Positions 19,276 through 28,514 are shown, counted from the first letter of the stretch. The stretch is 47,303 nt of DNA from Romboutsia maritimum (GCF_002251085.2 NZ_NOJZ02000019.1:1-47303), one strand, 5' to 3'. The notes: a model not told the origin generated them from the letters alone. Numbers and translations are program-made.

Positions 19276-19310
19276 AAAAAAATCCTTATACAATAAAAAA
19301 CAAAGGATTT
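19276..19310 (-). terminator. terminator/attenuator-like hairpin in the hyd operon leader
   Basis: Reading the minus strand, AAATCCTT (19310-19303) pairs with AAGGATTT (19287-19280), and a run of seven T's follows (19282-19276). It is about 60 bases before hydC. The upstream gene cls already has its own terminator at 19503-19543, so this one stands in the hyd leader. The rest of 19217-19560 is very A/T-rich, with no open frame and no confident promoter. Confidence 0.6.
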
Positions 19311-19502
19311 AAAAATAATTAAAAAATAGGAAAAACCATAGATGATAATCTTTTGGATTGAATTGATTGAATATACTGTTAATTTATTTATATTAAGAAC
19401 ACAATTATATTATATGATATATTATAGTATAAAATAATCTGTAATAGGGAATAAAAAAATTAAAATTTAGAAAATGATTATAGAATATATTAAATATATA
19501 AA

Positions 19503-19543
19503 AAAGGGATTGTCTAAAAATTAAATTTTTAGACAATCCCTTT
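19503..19543. terminator. terminator after cls (20-bp perfect hairpin)
   Basis: The 20-bp arm at 19503-19522 (AAAGGGATTGTCTAAAAATT) is exactly complementary to 19524-19543. T-runs follow in both directions, but the only gene feeding into it is cls on the minus strand. It belongs to the same loose hairpin family as 14949-14992. Confidence 0.85.
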
Positions 19544-19560
19544 GTATTTTGAATGATATA

Positions 19561-21051
19561 TTATAAAATAGGGGAGAGGAGTCTAGATATAGATTCTTTA
19601 ATTCTCGTATATCTGGACCTAGAATTATACATATTGAGTGTTATTTCGGTAGAGTTTAAAATGTCATTTTCAAAGATTAATCTTTGTTCTGTAGATACTT
19701 CATTAGAATATATAAAAGCATTAACTTCAAAATTAAGCTCAAAGCTCCTAATATCCATATTTGCAGTACCTATAGAGCAGATGGAATCATCTACAACAAT
19801 AGTCTTTGCATGTAAAAATGCATCGTCACCATAAGTATATAATTTTGCTCCGAACTTTAACAATTCTCCAGCGTAAGAGTAAGAGGCCCAATAAACAAAT
19901 GGATGATCAGGCTTAGAAGGAATCATAATCTTAACATCTACACCAGATAGAGCTGATATTTTTAATGTATCTAAAAGTGTTCTATCTAAAATAAGATAAG
20001 GAGTTTGTATATAAATATATTTTTTTGCTCTTTGAATCATTTTTATATATCCATATTTTATTTCATCTAATTCTACAATATCCGGACCACTAGAAACTAT
20101 TTGAATACCGATATTTTTTTTATTGTTAATAATAATGTGATTGTTACTGCTATATTTAAACTTAAAATATTTATCTAAATCAAGGTCTTCTTTAGTTGTA
20201 TATCTCCAGTCTAAGATAAATCTTATATTTAAGTCTTTTACACAATCTCCAGTAAGCTTTAAATGAGTATCTCGCCATTCACCAAATTTTGGATTTTTTC
20301 CTAAATATTCATCACCAACATTGTTTCCACCAACGAATCCAACTTTACCATCAATTACAACAATTTTACGATGATTTCTATAATTCAAATTAAAATTTAT
20401 AATTTTTAAAAAAGATGGAAAAAAGCTTCCAGTTTTAACTCCAGCTCTTTTTAATTTAAGTATTGTCTTATCAGATAGTAATCGACTACCAACAGCATCA
20501 AATAATAGTCGAACTTCGATACCATTTTGAGCTCTATCTATAAGGATGTCTAATATTTCATTTCCAATCTCATCATCCTTAAAAATATAAAACTGTATAT
20601 TTATATAATGCTTAGCTTTTTTTAGTTCATCTAAAAGACTATTAAAGAAATCTAAGGATTTAGGATAAATAGATACACCATTATTAGTAGTATAAGTGGC
20701 ATTATTTGAATTAGCCAAAGCATAAATCATATCTCTATTTTTTATAATATTTTCATCATTGGAATCATAAGAGAGTTTCGAGTGAGTATACAAAATATTA
20801 TCTTTAATAACTTTATCTTCTTTTTCCTTAAGTTTAAACATATTGTCTTTAGCGATACTTCTACCAAAAGCTATATACATAAAGAAACCTATACCTGGAA
20901 AAGTACTTAGGATAATAATCCAAGCTACAGTAGTATCTATACTACGTTTTTCTCTAAAAATAAGATTTAAAATTACTAAAAAATTAATTAAATAGATACT
21001 TGTACCAAGTATTTCGTAAATAGAAGCTTTAAATAAAGATATATATAACAA
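19561..21051 (-). CDS. cls: cardiolipin synthase (phospholipase D family)
   Basis: Makes cardiolipin from two phosphatidylglycerols at the membrane. Two N-terminal membrane helices (YEILGTSIYLINFLVILNLIF; VAWIIILSTFPGIGFFMYIAFG) are followed by two PLD active-site motifs: HRKIVVIDGKVGFVGGNN and HAKTIVVDDSICSIGTANMD. Start: a TTG (21051-21049) lies 7 bases after a strong AAAGGAGGAGA and gives 496 residues, close to the usual 480-510. An ATG 29 codons upstream (21138) has no ribosome binding site and begins only about 12 bases after the T-run of the preceding terminator, so it is less likely. If used, it would add one more hydrophobic segment. Confidence 0.9.
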   Translation of the reverse strand: MLYISLFKASIYEILGTSIYLINFLVILNLIFREKRSIDTTVAWIIILSTFPGIGFFMYIAFGRSIAKDNMFKLKEKEDKVIKDNILYTHSKLSYDSNDENIIKNRDMIYALANSNNATYTTNNGVSIYPKSLDFFNSLLDELKKAKHYINIQFYIFKDDEIGNEILDILIDRAQNGIEVRLLFDAVGSRLLSDKTILKLKRAGVKTGSFFPSFLKIINFNLNYRNHRKIVVIDGKVGFVGGNNVGDEYLGKNPKFGEWRDTHLKLTGDCVKDLNIRFILDWRYTTKEDLDLDKYFKFKYSSNNHIIINNKKNIGIQIVSSGPDIVELDEIKYGYIKMIQRAKKYIYIQTPYLILDRTLLDTLKISALSGVDVKIMIPSKPDHPFVYWASYSYAGELLKFGAKLYTYGDDAFLHAKTIVVDDSICSIGTANMDIRSFELNFEVNAFIYSNEVSTEQRLIFENDILNSTEITLNMYNSRSRYTRIKESISRLLSPIL

Positions 21052-21150
21052 AAAATCTCCTCCTTTTGCAAAAAGTAATGTGATTATAAATATATATAAT
21101 ATTATATAAATAAAAGCTAAATTTTTAAATAAAAACATAAAATATATTAT

Positions 21151-21185
21151 AAAAAGAGGTTGAACTATTTAAATAGAACAACCTC
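21151..21185 (-). terminator. terminator after the minus-strand FNT gene
   Basis: GAGGTTG (21156-21162) pairs with CAACCTC (21179-21185), and the inner CTATTT/AAATAG extends the stem. On the minus strand TTTTTATAA follows. It separates the formate-channel gene from cls. Confidence 0.85.
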
Positions 21186-21241
21186 ATATAATTAAATGAT
21201 TTATTAAAATAAAACGGATGTATTTTTAGTGAATTAACAGA

Positions 21242-22099
21242 TTAACAAGTTTTATCATTTTCATTTTTATTTATGAATAAGAAATAATATATACCACCTA
21301 CGAATACAGCGCCACCTATTATATTACCTATTGTAACAGGTATTAAGTTATTCATAAATATATGCTGTAAGTTTAAAGCAGAAGCATCTGCAACAGTTTT
21401 ATGAGCTGCTTCTAAATATGCAGGATTAGATTTGCCAAATAAACCAGCGAATAAATATCCCATATTTGCAACACTATGCTCAAATCCAGCACATACGAAT
21501 AAGAATATACCAAAGAAGCAAGATAAAACTTTACCAGATATATCTTTTGCACCGTATGTCATCCAAACAGTAGCACAAACTACCCAGTTACATAATATAC
21601 CTGAAGCTATTGCTGAAGTCCAGCTAAAACCAAGTTTTCCGATAGCATTTTTAACAACAACTCCACCGTATAAACCATCACTCCAATTGAATACACCTGA
21701 TAAACTTACTAACCAAGCAACTAAAACAGCTCCGACTAAGTTACCTATCCAAACTAAAGCCCAGTTTTTAAATGTTTGACCCCAAGTAACTTTTTTATTT
21801 AAAGCAGCTAAAGTTATTAGTATGTTACCTGTAAATAAATCTGCACCAGCTATTAAAACAAACATAAGACCAGCTGGGAACATAAGACCTGCAAGTGCTT
21901 TACCTAAACCATAAGTAGCAGGATTAGCTAATAAATTGTAAGCCGCTGCAATTGAACCTAAAGCACCAAATGCTATATAAGCACCAGCTAAGAAAGCAGA
22001 AGCTAAAACTTTTTTTGTAGGCGTAGTTGCTTTTTTAACTCCAGCTGTAATAGTATATTCAGCTATCTCAGCAGGATAAAGCATTTTTTTGTCTGACAT
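21242..22099 (-). CDS. formate/nitrite transporter family channel (FocA-like)
   Basis: Pentameric inner-membrane channel of the FNT family, 285 residues with six membrane helices. The first-helix motif AFLAGAYIAFGALGSIAA and the central-histidine motif CAGFEHSVANMGYLF are clear. Substrate could be formate, nitrite or hydrosulfide; the neighbourhood (hydrogenase, fermentation) favours formate but does not prove it. AAGGAGG precedes the ATG. A second FNT gene lies head to head 311 bases away; the two proteins align in layout but are clearly diverged. Confidence 0.92.
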   Translation of the reverse strand: MSDKKMLYPAEIAEYTITAGVKKATTPTKKVLASAFLAGAYIAFGALGSIAAAYNLLANPATYGLGKALAGLMFPAGLMFVLIAGADLFTGNILITLAALNKKVTWGQTFKNWALVWIGNLVGAVLVAWLVSLSGVFNWSDGLYGGVVVKNAIGKLGFSWTSAIASGILCNWVVCATVWMTYGAKDISGKVLSCFFGIFLFVCAGFEHSVANMGYLFAGLFGKSNPAYLEAAHKTVADASALNLQHIFMNNLIPVTIGNIIGGAVFVGGIYYFLFINKNENDKTC

Positions 22100-22206
22100 A
22101 TAAAGTCCTCCTTGAATTTAATATATTATTATAATTTATAATAGAGTTTATTATATTTTCTTGTCGAATAATGCAACGCTATTAATTATACAATAAAAAT
22201 AGTTGA

Positions 22207-22216
22207 ATGTATACAT
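22207..22216. promoter_or_regulatory. palindrome ATGTATACAT, copy 1 (candidate operator)
   Basis: A perfect 10-bp palindrome. On the minus strand it ends 16 bases before a TATAAT, so it covers the -35 position of a promoter reading toward the minus-strand FNT gene. An identical copy lies exactly 120 bases away. No regulator is identified. Confidence 0.45.
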
Positions 22217-22326
22217 TAAACAGTTACTTAATTAAGGCATTGTAAAATTTTAATTTATAAAAACATTTTCCTAAACATATACATGTTAGTACATACATAA
22301 CTAAAATATAAAATTTAATATGTTTG

Positions 22327-22336
22327 ATGTATACAT
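22327..22336. promoter_or_regulatory. palindrome ATGTATACAT, copy 2 (candidate operator)
   Basis: Second exact copy of the 10-bp palindrome, just upstream of a candidate plus-strand promoter (TTAACA 22346-22351, TATAAT 22371-22376, 19-base spacer). Together the two copies bracket the divergent intergenic region 22100-22410, which otherwise holds no open frame. Confidence 0.45.
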
Positions 22337-22410
22337 ATTTAAATTTTAACAATATTCAGTAAAAAACTGATATAATAAATTTGAAAAGTTAATAAATTGG
22401 GGGTGCTTTT

Positions 22411-23220
22411 ATGGACAAAAGATTCTTAACACCCGGGGAAGTAGCTACGGCTACTGTGAATGCAGGCATAAAAAAGGCAGGACTATCAACACAGTCGTGT
22501 ATGTACTTAGGTATACTTGCAGGAATTTTTATCGGCTTTGGAGCATTAGCAAACATATTGATTAGTCAAACACTTGGAGGAATAGACGTAGGTATAGCAA
22601 AATTTGCTGGAGCAGCAATGTTCCCTGTAGGACTTATGCTAGTTGTAATGTGTGGGGCAGAATTATTTACTGGAAACAATTTAATGACGTTAGCTGTTAT
22701 GGATAAGAAGATAACATGGGCAAAAATGTTTAGAAATTGGGGATTGGTATATATTGCAAACTTAATAGGCTCATTGCTTTTAGTTTTAATTGTATACTAT
22801 TCAACAACATTAGGTGATACAGCAGTAGATAAGGCTATAGCAATAGCCGAGTCAAAAGCAACGTTAACTATAACTCAAGCTTTTTTAAGAGGTATTTTAT
22901 GCAACGTTTTAGTTGTATTAGCAGTTTGGCTTGCAACAGCTGGTCAAGATATAGTATCTAAAATATTTGCATGTTGGTTCCCTATAATGTTATTTGTTTT
23001 ATGTGGATTTGAACATAGTATAGCAAATATGTTTTTTATACCAATGGGAATGGCATTAGGTGCAAGTGTTACTATTGGACAATTGATAATAAACTTAATT
23101 TTTGTTACGTTAGGAAATATAGTTGGAGGCGCAATTATAATACCATTTATGTACTTTAATTGTTATTTGAAATCAAACAATAAAAATAATATAAGTAAAT
23201 TAGCAGATTCTAAGCGTTGA
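22411..23220 (+). CDS. formate/nitrite transporter family channel, second copy
   Basis: FNT-family channel of 269 residues. GILAGIFIGFGALANILI is the first-helix motif and CGFEHSIANMFFIPMG carries the central histidine; six hydrophobic segments are present. GGGGGTG precedes the ATG. It is divergent from the other FNT gene with a shared 311-base control region, so the two may be regulated together or oppositely. Substrate is not decided by sequence. Confidence 0.92.
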   Translation: MDKRFLTPGEVATATVNAGIKKAGLSTQSCMYLGILAGIFIGFGALANILISQTLGGIDVGIAKFAGAAMFPVGLMLVVMCGAELFTGNNLMTLAVMDKKITWAKMFRNWGLVYIANLIGSLLLVLIVYYSTTLGDTAVDKAIAIAESKATLTITQAFLRGILCNVLVVLAVWLATAGQDIVSKIFACWFPIMLFVLCGFEHSIANMFFIPMGMALGASVTIGQLIINLIFVTLGNIVGGAIIIPFMYFNCYLKSNNKNNISKLADSKR

Positions 23221-23250
23221 TATAGTAATATCAACGCTTTTTTAATTTTT
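23212..23250 (+). terminator. terminator overlapping the FNT stop codon
   Basis: AAGCGTTGATAT (23212-23223) pairs with ATATCAACGCTT (23228-23239), then TTTTTTAATTTTT. The stem includes the last codons and the TGA stop. Confidence 0.9.
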
Positions 23251-23368
23251 TAATACCATTATATATATTGTTATTTTTTTTTTAATACATTATTATATTA
23301 AATATATAAAATTAATATAGATAAGTATATAAACAATGAATAAATAGTGTAAACTAGGAGGAAACATA

Positions 23369-24283
23369 ATGAATAAGCAATATATTTATAACAGTTTATT
23401 AGATATAATAGATAAAGACGATATAAAACTTGACGAACCAATGAAAAAGCATATTTCATTTAGAGTTGGAGGACCAGCTGATATATTAGTTAAACCAAGA
23501 ACAGAGAATCAATTAAAATCTGTGCTAAAGTTAATAAAAAAGGAAAATATTCCATACTTAATTATCGGAAATGGCTCAAATCTTTTAATTAAAGATGGGG
23601 GTATAAGAGGTATAGTGATAGAAATATCAGATAACTTTAATGATTTTCAAATAGAAGGAACTAAAGTAAATATTCAATCAGGAACATTACTTTCAGTTGT
23701 AGGAAAAGCAATATTACGAGCAGAGCTAAAAGGATTTGAATTTGCTTCAGGTATTCCAGGAACTATAGGTGGAGCATTAGCCATGAATGCAGGTGCATAT
23801 GGTGGAGAAATGAAGGATATTGTTAAATCAGTTAGACTTATGGATATGGATGGAAATATATTTGATTTTACTAAAGAACAAATGAAATTCGAATATAGAA
23901 AAAGTATATTAGCTAAACAAGAGTATATAGTTTTATCAGCTGAGGTAGAGCTTGAAAAAGGGAATTATGATGAGATAAAATCAACTATGGCTGATTTTAC
24001 TCAAAGAAGAGTAACAAAACAACCATTAAGTTTACCAAGTGCAGGAAGTACATTTAAAAGACCACCTGGGAACTTTGCTGGTAAATTGATTGAAGATAGT
24101 GGACTTAGAGGATTAACACTTAGAGGAGCACAAGTATCAGAAAAGCATTGTGGATTTGTTGTGAATTTAGGAAATGCTGATGCTAAGGATTTATTAGATT
24201 TAATGTATGTAGTAAAAAGTACAGTGTATTCTAAGTATGGGGTAATGTTAGAGGAAGAAGTTAAAATACTTGGAGAGGAATAA
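23369..24283 (+). CDS. murB: UDP-N-acetylenolpyruvoylglucosamine reductase
   Basis: FAD- and NADPH-dependent enzyme that makes UDP-N-acetylmuramate, the second committed step of peptidoglycan precursor synthesis, in the cytoplasm. The FAD-binding motifs GNGSNLLIKDGG and GIPGTIGGALAMNAGAYGGEM are intact. The catalytic serine lies in SAGSTFKRP, and the C-terminal glutamate in EEEVKILGE. At 304 residues it is the type found in Firmicutes. AGGAGG precedes the ATG. First gene of a tight run through whiA. Confidence 0.96.
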   Translation: MNKQYIYNSLLDIIDKDDIKLDEPMKKHISFRVGGPADILVKPRTENQLKSVLKLIKKENIPYLIIGNGSNLLIKDGGIRGIVIEISDNFNDFQIEGTKVNIQSGTLLSVVGKAILRAELKGFEFASGIPGTIGGALAMNAGAYGGEMKDIVKSVRLMDMDGNIFDFTKEQMKFEYRKSILAKQEYIVLSAEVELEKGNYDEIKSTMADFTQRRVTKQPLSLPSAGSTFKRPPGNFAGKLIEDSGLRGLTLRGAQVSEKHCGFVVNLGNADAKDLLDLMYVVKSTVYSKYGVMLEEEVKILGEE

Positions 24284-24286
24284 CAA

Positions 24287-25000
24287 ATGAAGATATTAGC
24301 TGATTATCACACTCATACAATATATAGTCATGGAAAAGGTACAATAGAAGATAATATTAAAGTAGCTATTTCTAAGGATATTAAAACAATAGGTATATCT
24401 GATCATGGATATAAACATATTTCTTATGGGGTAAAATTAAAAGATATATATATAATGAGAGAAGAAATAGATAAACTTAAAGAAAAATATAAAAATATAA
24501 ATATACTTTTAGGAATCGAATGTAATATATTAGATGAAAATGGTAATATAGATATGAACGACAAAGTTTTAGAAATGTTTGATTATGTTATGGCAGGATA
24601 TCATTTTGGATCAATGCCAACTTGTTTTAAAAGTGCCATAAATCACTTTGATAACTACTTGATAAAAACTGAAAAAGCAAAAGAACATAATACCAAAGCA
24701 ATTATAAATGCTATGAAAAATAATGATATATTTATTATAACTCATCCTGGAGATAAGGGTGATGTGTATATAGAAGATATTGCAAAAGTAGCAAAAGAAA
24801 CAGACACGATGTTAGAAATAAATAGTAGTCATGGTTTTTTAAATGCAGACCATATAAATAAAATAAAGCATATAGAAAATAAGTTTGTAATAGGGTCAGA
24901 TGCACATATCCCACAAAATGTAGGAAATTTTGAATTAGCTATGGATATCATAAGAAAATCTAATCTTGATATTTCATTAGTTGAAAATATTGAAGTATAA
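24287..25000 (+). CDS. PHP-domain phosphoesterase (YcdX-like)
   Basis: Predicted metal-dependent phosphatase/phosphoesterase, 237 residues. PHP metal-ligand motifs are in order: DYHTHT at residues 6-11, ISDHGYKH, the conserved His in AGYHFG, THPGDKGD, and GSDAHIPQNVG near the end. The layout is closest to YcdX-type PHP proteins; the substrate is unknown. It starts 3 bases after murB and runs into rapZ. Confidence 0.88.
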   Translation: MKILADYHTHTIYSHGKGTIEDNIKVAISKDIKTIGISDHGYKHISYGVKLKDIYIMREEIDKLKEKYKNINILLGIECNILDENGNIDMNDKVLEMFDYVMAGYHFGSMPTCFKSAINHFDNYLIKTEKAKEHNTKAIINAMKNNDIFIITHPGDKGDVYIEDIAKVAKETDTMLEINSSHGFLNADHINKIKHIENKFVIGSDAHIPQNVGNFELAMDIIRKSNLDISLVENIEV

Positions 25001-25017
25001 ATTGAGGGGTGAGTAAT

Positions 25018-25875
25018 ATGAAATTTGTAATAGTTACAGGTCTTTCTGGATCAGGTAAAAGTGAGACAATGAGAGCTTTAGAGGACATGGGTTTTTACTG
25101 TGTAGACAACTTACCTCCTGCTTTGATAACTAAATTTGCTGAATTATGCTATCAACCTAACTCTAGCATAGATAAGGTTGCATTAGGTATAGATATAAGA
25201 GGAAGAAAATTTTTCGAAACACTTCATGAAAGTTTAAGTTATTTAGAAAAAGAAAACTATAAATATGAAATTGTGTACTTAGATTGTGCAGATGATGTTT
25301 TATTAAAAAGATATAAAATGACAAGAAGAAATCATCCTTTAGCTAGAAATATGCAAATACCTGAGGGGATAAAATTAGAAAGAAGAATAATAGAACCATT
25401 AAAAGAAATATCGAGCTGTATAATAGATACAACTAATATGAAACCCAAAGATTTAAAAGAAGAAATAAGTAAAATTTATTCTGTAGGAGAAAATAATCCA
25501 AACTTAACTATATCTGTAGTATCATTTGGATTTAAGCATGGTATACCTGTGGATGCAGACTTGGTATTTGATGTTAGATTCTTACCAAATCCTTATTATA
25601 TAGAAGAGCTTAGATCTAAAACTGGAGATGATAAAGAAGTTAGGGATTATGTAATGGATTCTAAAATTAGTGATGAATTTTGTACAAAACTTTTAGATAT
25701 GATACATTTCCTTGTTCCTCAATATATAGAAGAAGGAAAGCATCACTTAGTGATAGGTATAGGATGTACAGGAGGTAGACATAGATCTGTAACTATATCT
25801 AACATAATAGCTGAAGATTTATCTAACAAAGGATATAGAATTGTAAAAAAACACAGAGATTCTATGTTAAGATAA
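25018..25875 (+). CDS. rapZ: RapZ/YvcJ family nucleotide-binding protein
   Basis: P-loop protein that in relatives binds nucleotides and senses glucosamine-6-phosphate/UDP-sugar status. The P-loop is GLSGSGKSE near the N terminus, and the conserved C-terminal domain has GIGCTGGRHRSV. The ATG at 25018 lies 9 bases after GAGGGG (25003-25008); the in-frame GTG at 25009 abuts that site and is not favoured. 285 residues. It stands beside yvcK and whiA, the usual Firmicute triad. Confidence 0.94.
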   Translation: MKFVIVTGLSGSGKSETMRALEDMGFYCVDNLPPALITKFAELCYQPNSSIDKVALGIDIRGRKFFETLHESLSYLEKENYKYEIVYLDCADDVLLKRYKMTRRNHPLARNMQIPEGIKLERRIIEPLKEISSCIIDTTNMKPKDLKEEISKIYSVGENNPNLTISVVSFGFKHGIPVDADLVFDVRFLPNPYYIEELRSKTGDDKEVRDYVMDSKISDEFCTKLLDMIHFLVPQYIEEGKHHLVIGIGCTGGRHRSVTISNIIAEDLSNKGYRIVKKHRDSMLR

Positions 25876-25888
25876 TATGGAGGAAAAA

Positions 25889-26998
25889 ATGAAGGCAATA
25901 TTTATCCTTATAGGGATAATGGGATGGATTGCATTAATTGGATCCATATGTATATATTTAAAAATAATGAAAAATAAAAGACAGTCACTAAAAATGAACA
26001 ATAGAGAGTATATTGGGCCAAAGATAGTAGTTATTGGAGGCGGGACTGGTCAGTCAGTATTTTTAAGAGGACTTAAGCATTTCACACAAAATATAACTGC
26101 AGTAGTTACTGTAGCTGATGATGGTGGAGGTTCGGGTGCTCTAAGGGAAGATTTAGGAATGTTACCACCAGGTGATATAAGAAATTGCTTATTAGCTCTT
26201 GCTAATATAGAGCCTACTATGAATGAAATAATGCAATATAGATTTACTGAAGGAGCTTTGAAAGGCCAAAGTCTTGGAAATTTATTTTTGGCTGCTATGA
26301 ATGGATTATATGGAAATTTTGAAACAGCAGTATATAAAATGAGTGAAATATTTGCTATAACAGGTAGAGTATTACCTGTTACATTGGAAGATATAAATTT
26401 AATAGCTAAGCTTCACAATGGAAGTCTTATAAAGGGTGAATCTAGTATACCAAAAGAAGTAAAACATCAAAATAGCCAAATAGACAAGATATACTTATAT
26501 CCTAAAAGTGCTAAGCCATTAGAGGAAGTAATCAATTCTATACAGGATGCAGATGTTATTGTTATGGGACCAGGTAGTTTGTATACAAGTATAATACCGA
26601 ACTTATTAGTAAAAGGCGTAGTTAGTGCTATAAAAAAATCAAATGCTACAAAAGTATATATTTCTAATATAATGACTCAGCCAGGAGAGACAGATAATTA
26701 TAATGTATTGAATCATATAGAAGGTATAATTAAACATACAGAGGCTGGACTAGTAGATTATGTAATAGCAAATAATGAAATTTTACCAAATAATATATTT
26801 AGCTTATACAAACGAGATGGAGCAGAGCAAGTTTTATTAGATGAAAATCAAAGAGAAGCATTAAAAAATATGGGTATAAAAGTTATCGAAGATAACTTGA
26901 TTGAAATAAAAAATAATTATATTAGGCATGATGCAAAGCATATATCTAGCATAATTACTAACTTATCATTAAGTCATATTTATGATGAAGATAAGTAA
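25889..26998 (+). CDS. yvcK: YvcK (GlmR) family protein with N-terminal membrane helix
   Basis: UDP-sugar-binding regulator of cell-wall metabolism. The core motifs are KIVVIGGGTGQSVFLRGL, VADDGGGSGALRE, PPGDIRNCLLALA and MGPGSLYTSIIPNLLV. The ATG at 25889 follows GGAGGA; the ATG at 25877 contains that site and is not used. About 369 residues. Unlike the shorter Bacillus form (about 317), it has a hydrophobic N-terminal segment of about 25 residues (IFILIGIMGWIALIGSICIYL) and a basic linker, so it is probably membrane-anchored. It lies 13 bases after rapZ. Confidence 0.93.
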   Translation: MKAIFILIGIMGWIALIGSICIYLKIMKNKRQSLKMNNREYIGPKIVVIGGGTGQSVFLRGLKHFTQNITAVVTVADDGGGSGALREDLGMLPPGDIRNCLLALANIEPTMNEIMQYRFTEGALKGQSLGNLFLAAMNGLYGNFETAVYKMSEIFAITGRVLPVTLEDINLIAKLHNGSLIKGESSIPKEVKHQNSQIDKIYLYPKSAKPLEEVINSIQDADVIVMGPGSLYTSIIPNLLVKGVVSAIKKSNATKVYISNIMTQPGETDNYNVLNHIEGIIKHTEAGLVDYVIANNEILPNNIFSLYKRDGAEQVLLDENQREALKNMGIKVIEDNLIEIKNNYIRHDAKHISSIITNLSLSHIYDEDK

Positions 26999-27063
26999 AA
27001 AAGGGTTTTAAAAATTTATGTAGAAATCCTTATTATTATGTTAGTTTTAAGGAGTGAACATCT

Positions 27064-27492
27064 ATGAGAGAAGAGGTTAGTGCCGGCGGAGTTGTGTTGT
27101 TTGGGAATGCCATACTTTTGCTGAGGAAGTTTAATGGAGACTGGGTTTTACCAAAAGGCAAGGTAGAAGAAGGCGAAAATAACCAAGAGGCAGCTCTAAG
27201 AGAAGTACTAGAGGAAACAGGAGTAAAAGGTGATATACTAAAGTATTTAGGAGAAATACATTATACATTTAAAGAAAATTGGGATGAAAATAGAGCGGTT
27301 CATAAAACAGTTTTTTGGTATTTAATGCAAGCAAGAAGCATGGATACCATACCACAAAAAGAAGAAGGATTTATTGATGCTAAGTTTATACATTTAGATA
27401 GAGTAGTTGATTTAGCTAGATATGATGATGAAAAAGAAATAATAAAAGTAGCGCTTCAAGAAATAAAGAAAAGGCTAAAAAAGAGTCAATAG
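27064..27492 (+). CDS. Nudix hydrolase
   Basis: Small pyrophosphohydrolase, 142 residues. The Nudix box G(x5)E(x7)REVxEExG is complete: GKVEEGENNQEAALREVLEE followed by TG. The N-terminal EVSAGGVVLF and the LPKGK context resemble diadenosine-polyphosphate or dinucleotide hydrolases, but the substrate cannot be named. It is 65 bases after yvcK, in the same run, and directly before whiA. Confidence 0.9.
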   Translation: MREEVSAGGVVLFGNAILLLRKFNGDWVLPKGKVEEGENNQEAALREVLEETGVKGDILKYLGEIHYTFKENWDENRAVHKTVFWYLMQARSMDTIPQKEEGFIDAKFIHLDRVVDLARYDDEKEIIKVALQEIKKRLKKSQ

Positions 27493-27501
27493 GTGGTAAA
27501 A

Positions 27502-28446
27502 ATGTCTTTTTCAACAGAAACAAAAAATGAATTATCAAGAGTTATATCTGAAGAGCATTGTTGTAACGTAACAGAATTAGCAGCAATAGTTAGGTTAGCA
27601 GGAAGTATTCAGATTGTTGGATATAAAAAAATAAACCTTAAAATAACAACAGAGCTTAACTCTATAGCAAGGAAAGTTTTTAAATTATTAAAACAAAATT
27701 TTAATATAAATACAACTATATCTGTGAATAAAAATCAGATGCTAAAGAGAAATAACAGTTACGTTCTTATGGTTACAAGTGAAATGGGTGCTGAAAAACT
27801 ATTAAAAGAATTAGGAATAGTAGCACCAGGAGAATCTTTTTATACTATAAATAAAGTTCCTACAAATCTTATAAAGCACGAGGAATGTAAAAGAGCATTT
27901 ATAAGAGGAGCGTTTCTTGGTGGCGGATCTATAAGTGACCCCGAAAAGAATTATCACATGGAATTTGTAACGAATAATGAAGATTTTGCAAATTCATTGA
28001 AAGACCTTATAAATTCATTAGGATTTAATTGTAAAATAGTATCTAGAAAAAATAATTATGTGGTATATATTAAAGAGAGTGAACAGATATCGGATTTACT
28101 AAGTATTATAGGAGCTCATAATGCTCTTTTCAGTTTACAGAATACTAAGATAGTTAAAGAAATGAGAAATAATGTAAATAGGATAGTGAATTGTGAAACT
28201 GCGAATCTTTCAAAAACTGTTAATGCTGCTGTAAGGCAAGTTGAGAATATTAGATTAATACAAGGAACAATAGGAATAAGTAGCTTGCCCGAAAATCTAC
28301 AAGAGATAGCAAGAATAAGAATTGAATATGAAGATATGTCATTAAAAGAATTAGGTGAAATGCTGAATCCTCCTATTGGAAAATCAGGAGTAAACCATAG
28401 GTTAAGAAAAATAGAAGAAATTGCCAGTGATTTAAAAGGGAAATAA
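27502..28446 (+). CDS. whiA: WhiA, DNA-binding protein with LAGLIDADG-like fold
   Basis: Conserved regulator linked to cell division and chromosome segregation in Firmicutes. The N-terminal homing-endonuclease-like domain shows [17 protein letters not shown] without a full catalytic set. The C-terminal helix-turn-helix is around [20 protein letters not shown]. The ATG at 27502 follows AGGTGGT; an in-frame GTG nine bases upstream is part of that site. 314 residues. Last gene before the terminator at 28464. Confidence 0.95.
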   Translation: MSFSTETKNELSRVISEEHCCNVTELAAIVRLAGSIQIVGYKKINLKITTELNSIARKVFKLLKQNFNINTTISVNKNQMLKRNNSYVLMVTSEMGAEKLLKELGIVAPGESFYTINKVPTNLIKHEECKRAFIRGAFLGGGSISDPEKNYHMEFVTNNEDFANSLKDLINSLGFNCKIVSRKNNYVVYIKESEQISDLLSIIGAHNALFSLQNTKIVKEMRNNVNRIVNCETANLSKTVNAAVRQVENIRLIQGTIGISSLPENLQEIARIRIEYEDMSLKELGEMLNPPIGKSGVNHRLRKIEEIASDLKGK

Positions 28447-28463
28447 GAAATTAAGCAAAGTAT

Positions 28464-28500
28464 AAGGGGTTATATTTTTAATATAGCTCCTTTTTGTTTT
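28464..28500 (+). terminator. terminator of the murB-whiA operon
   Basis: AAGGGGTTATATT pairs with AATATAGCTCCTT (two G·U pairs), followed by TTTGTTTT. It lies 17 bases after whiA. Confidence 0.88.
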
Positions 28501-28514
28501 AATATATATTTTTA

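Noticed and set aside
22330..22352. Possible Rex (redox) site TTGTTAAN4TTAACAA before the second FNT gene or the hyd operon
   Set aside because: Only one half-site (TTAACAA) is good; the other half matches 4 of 7. No full site near hydC either.
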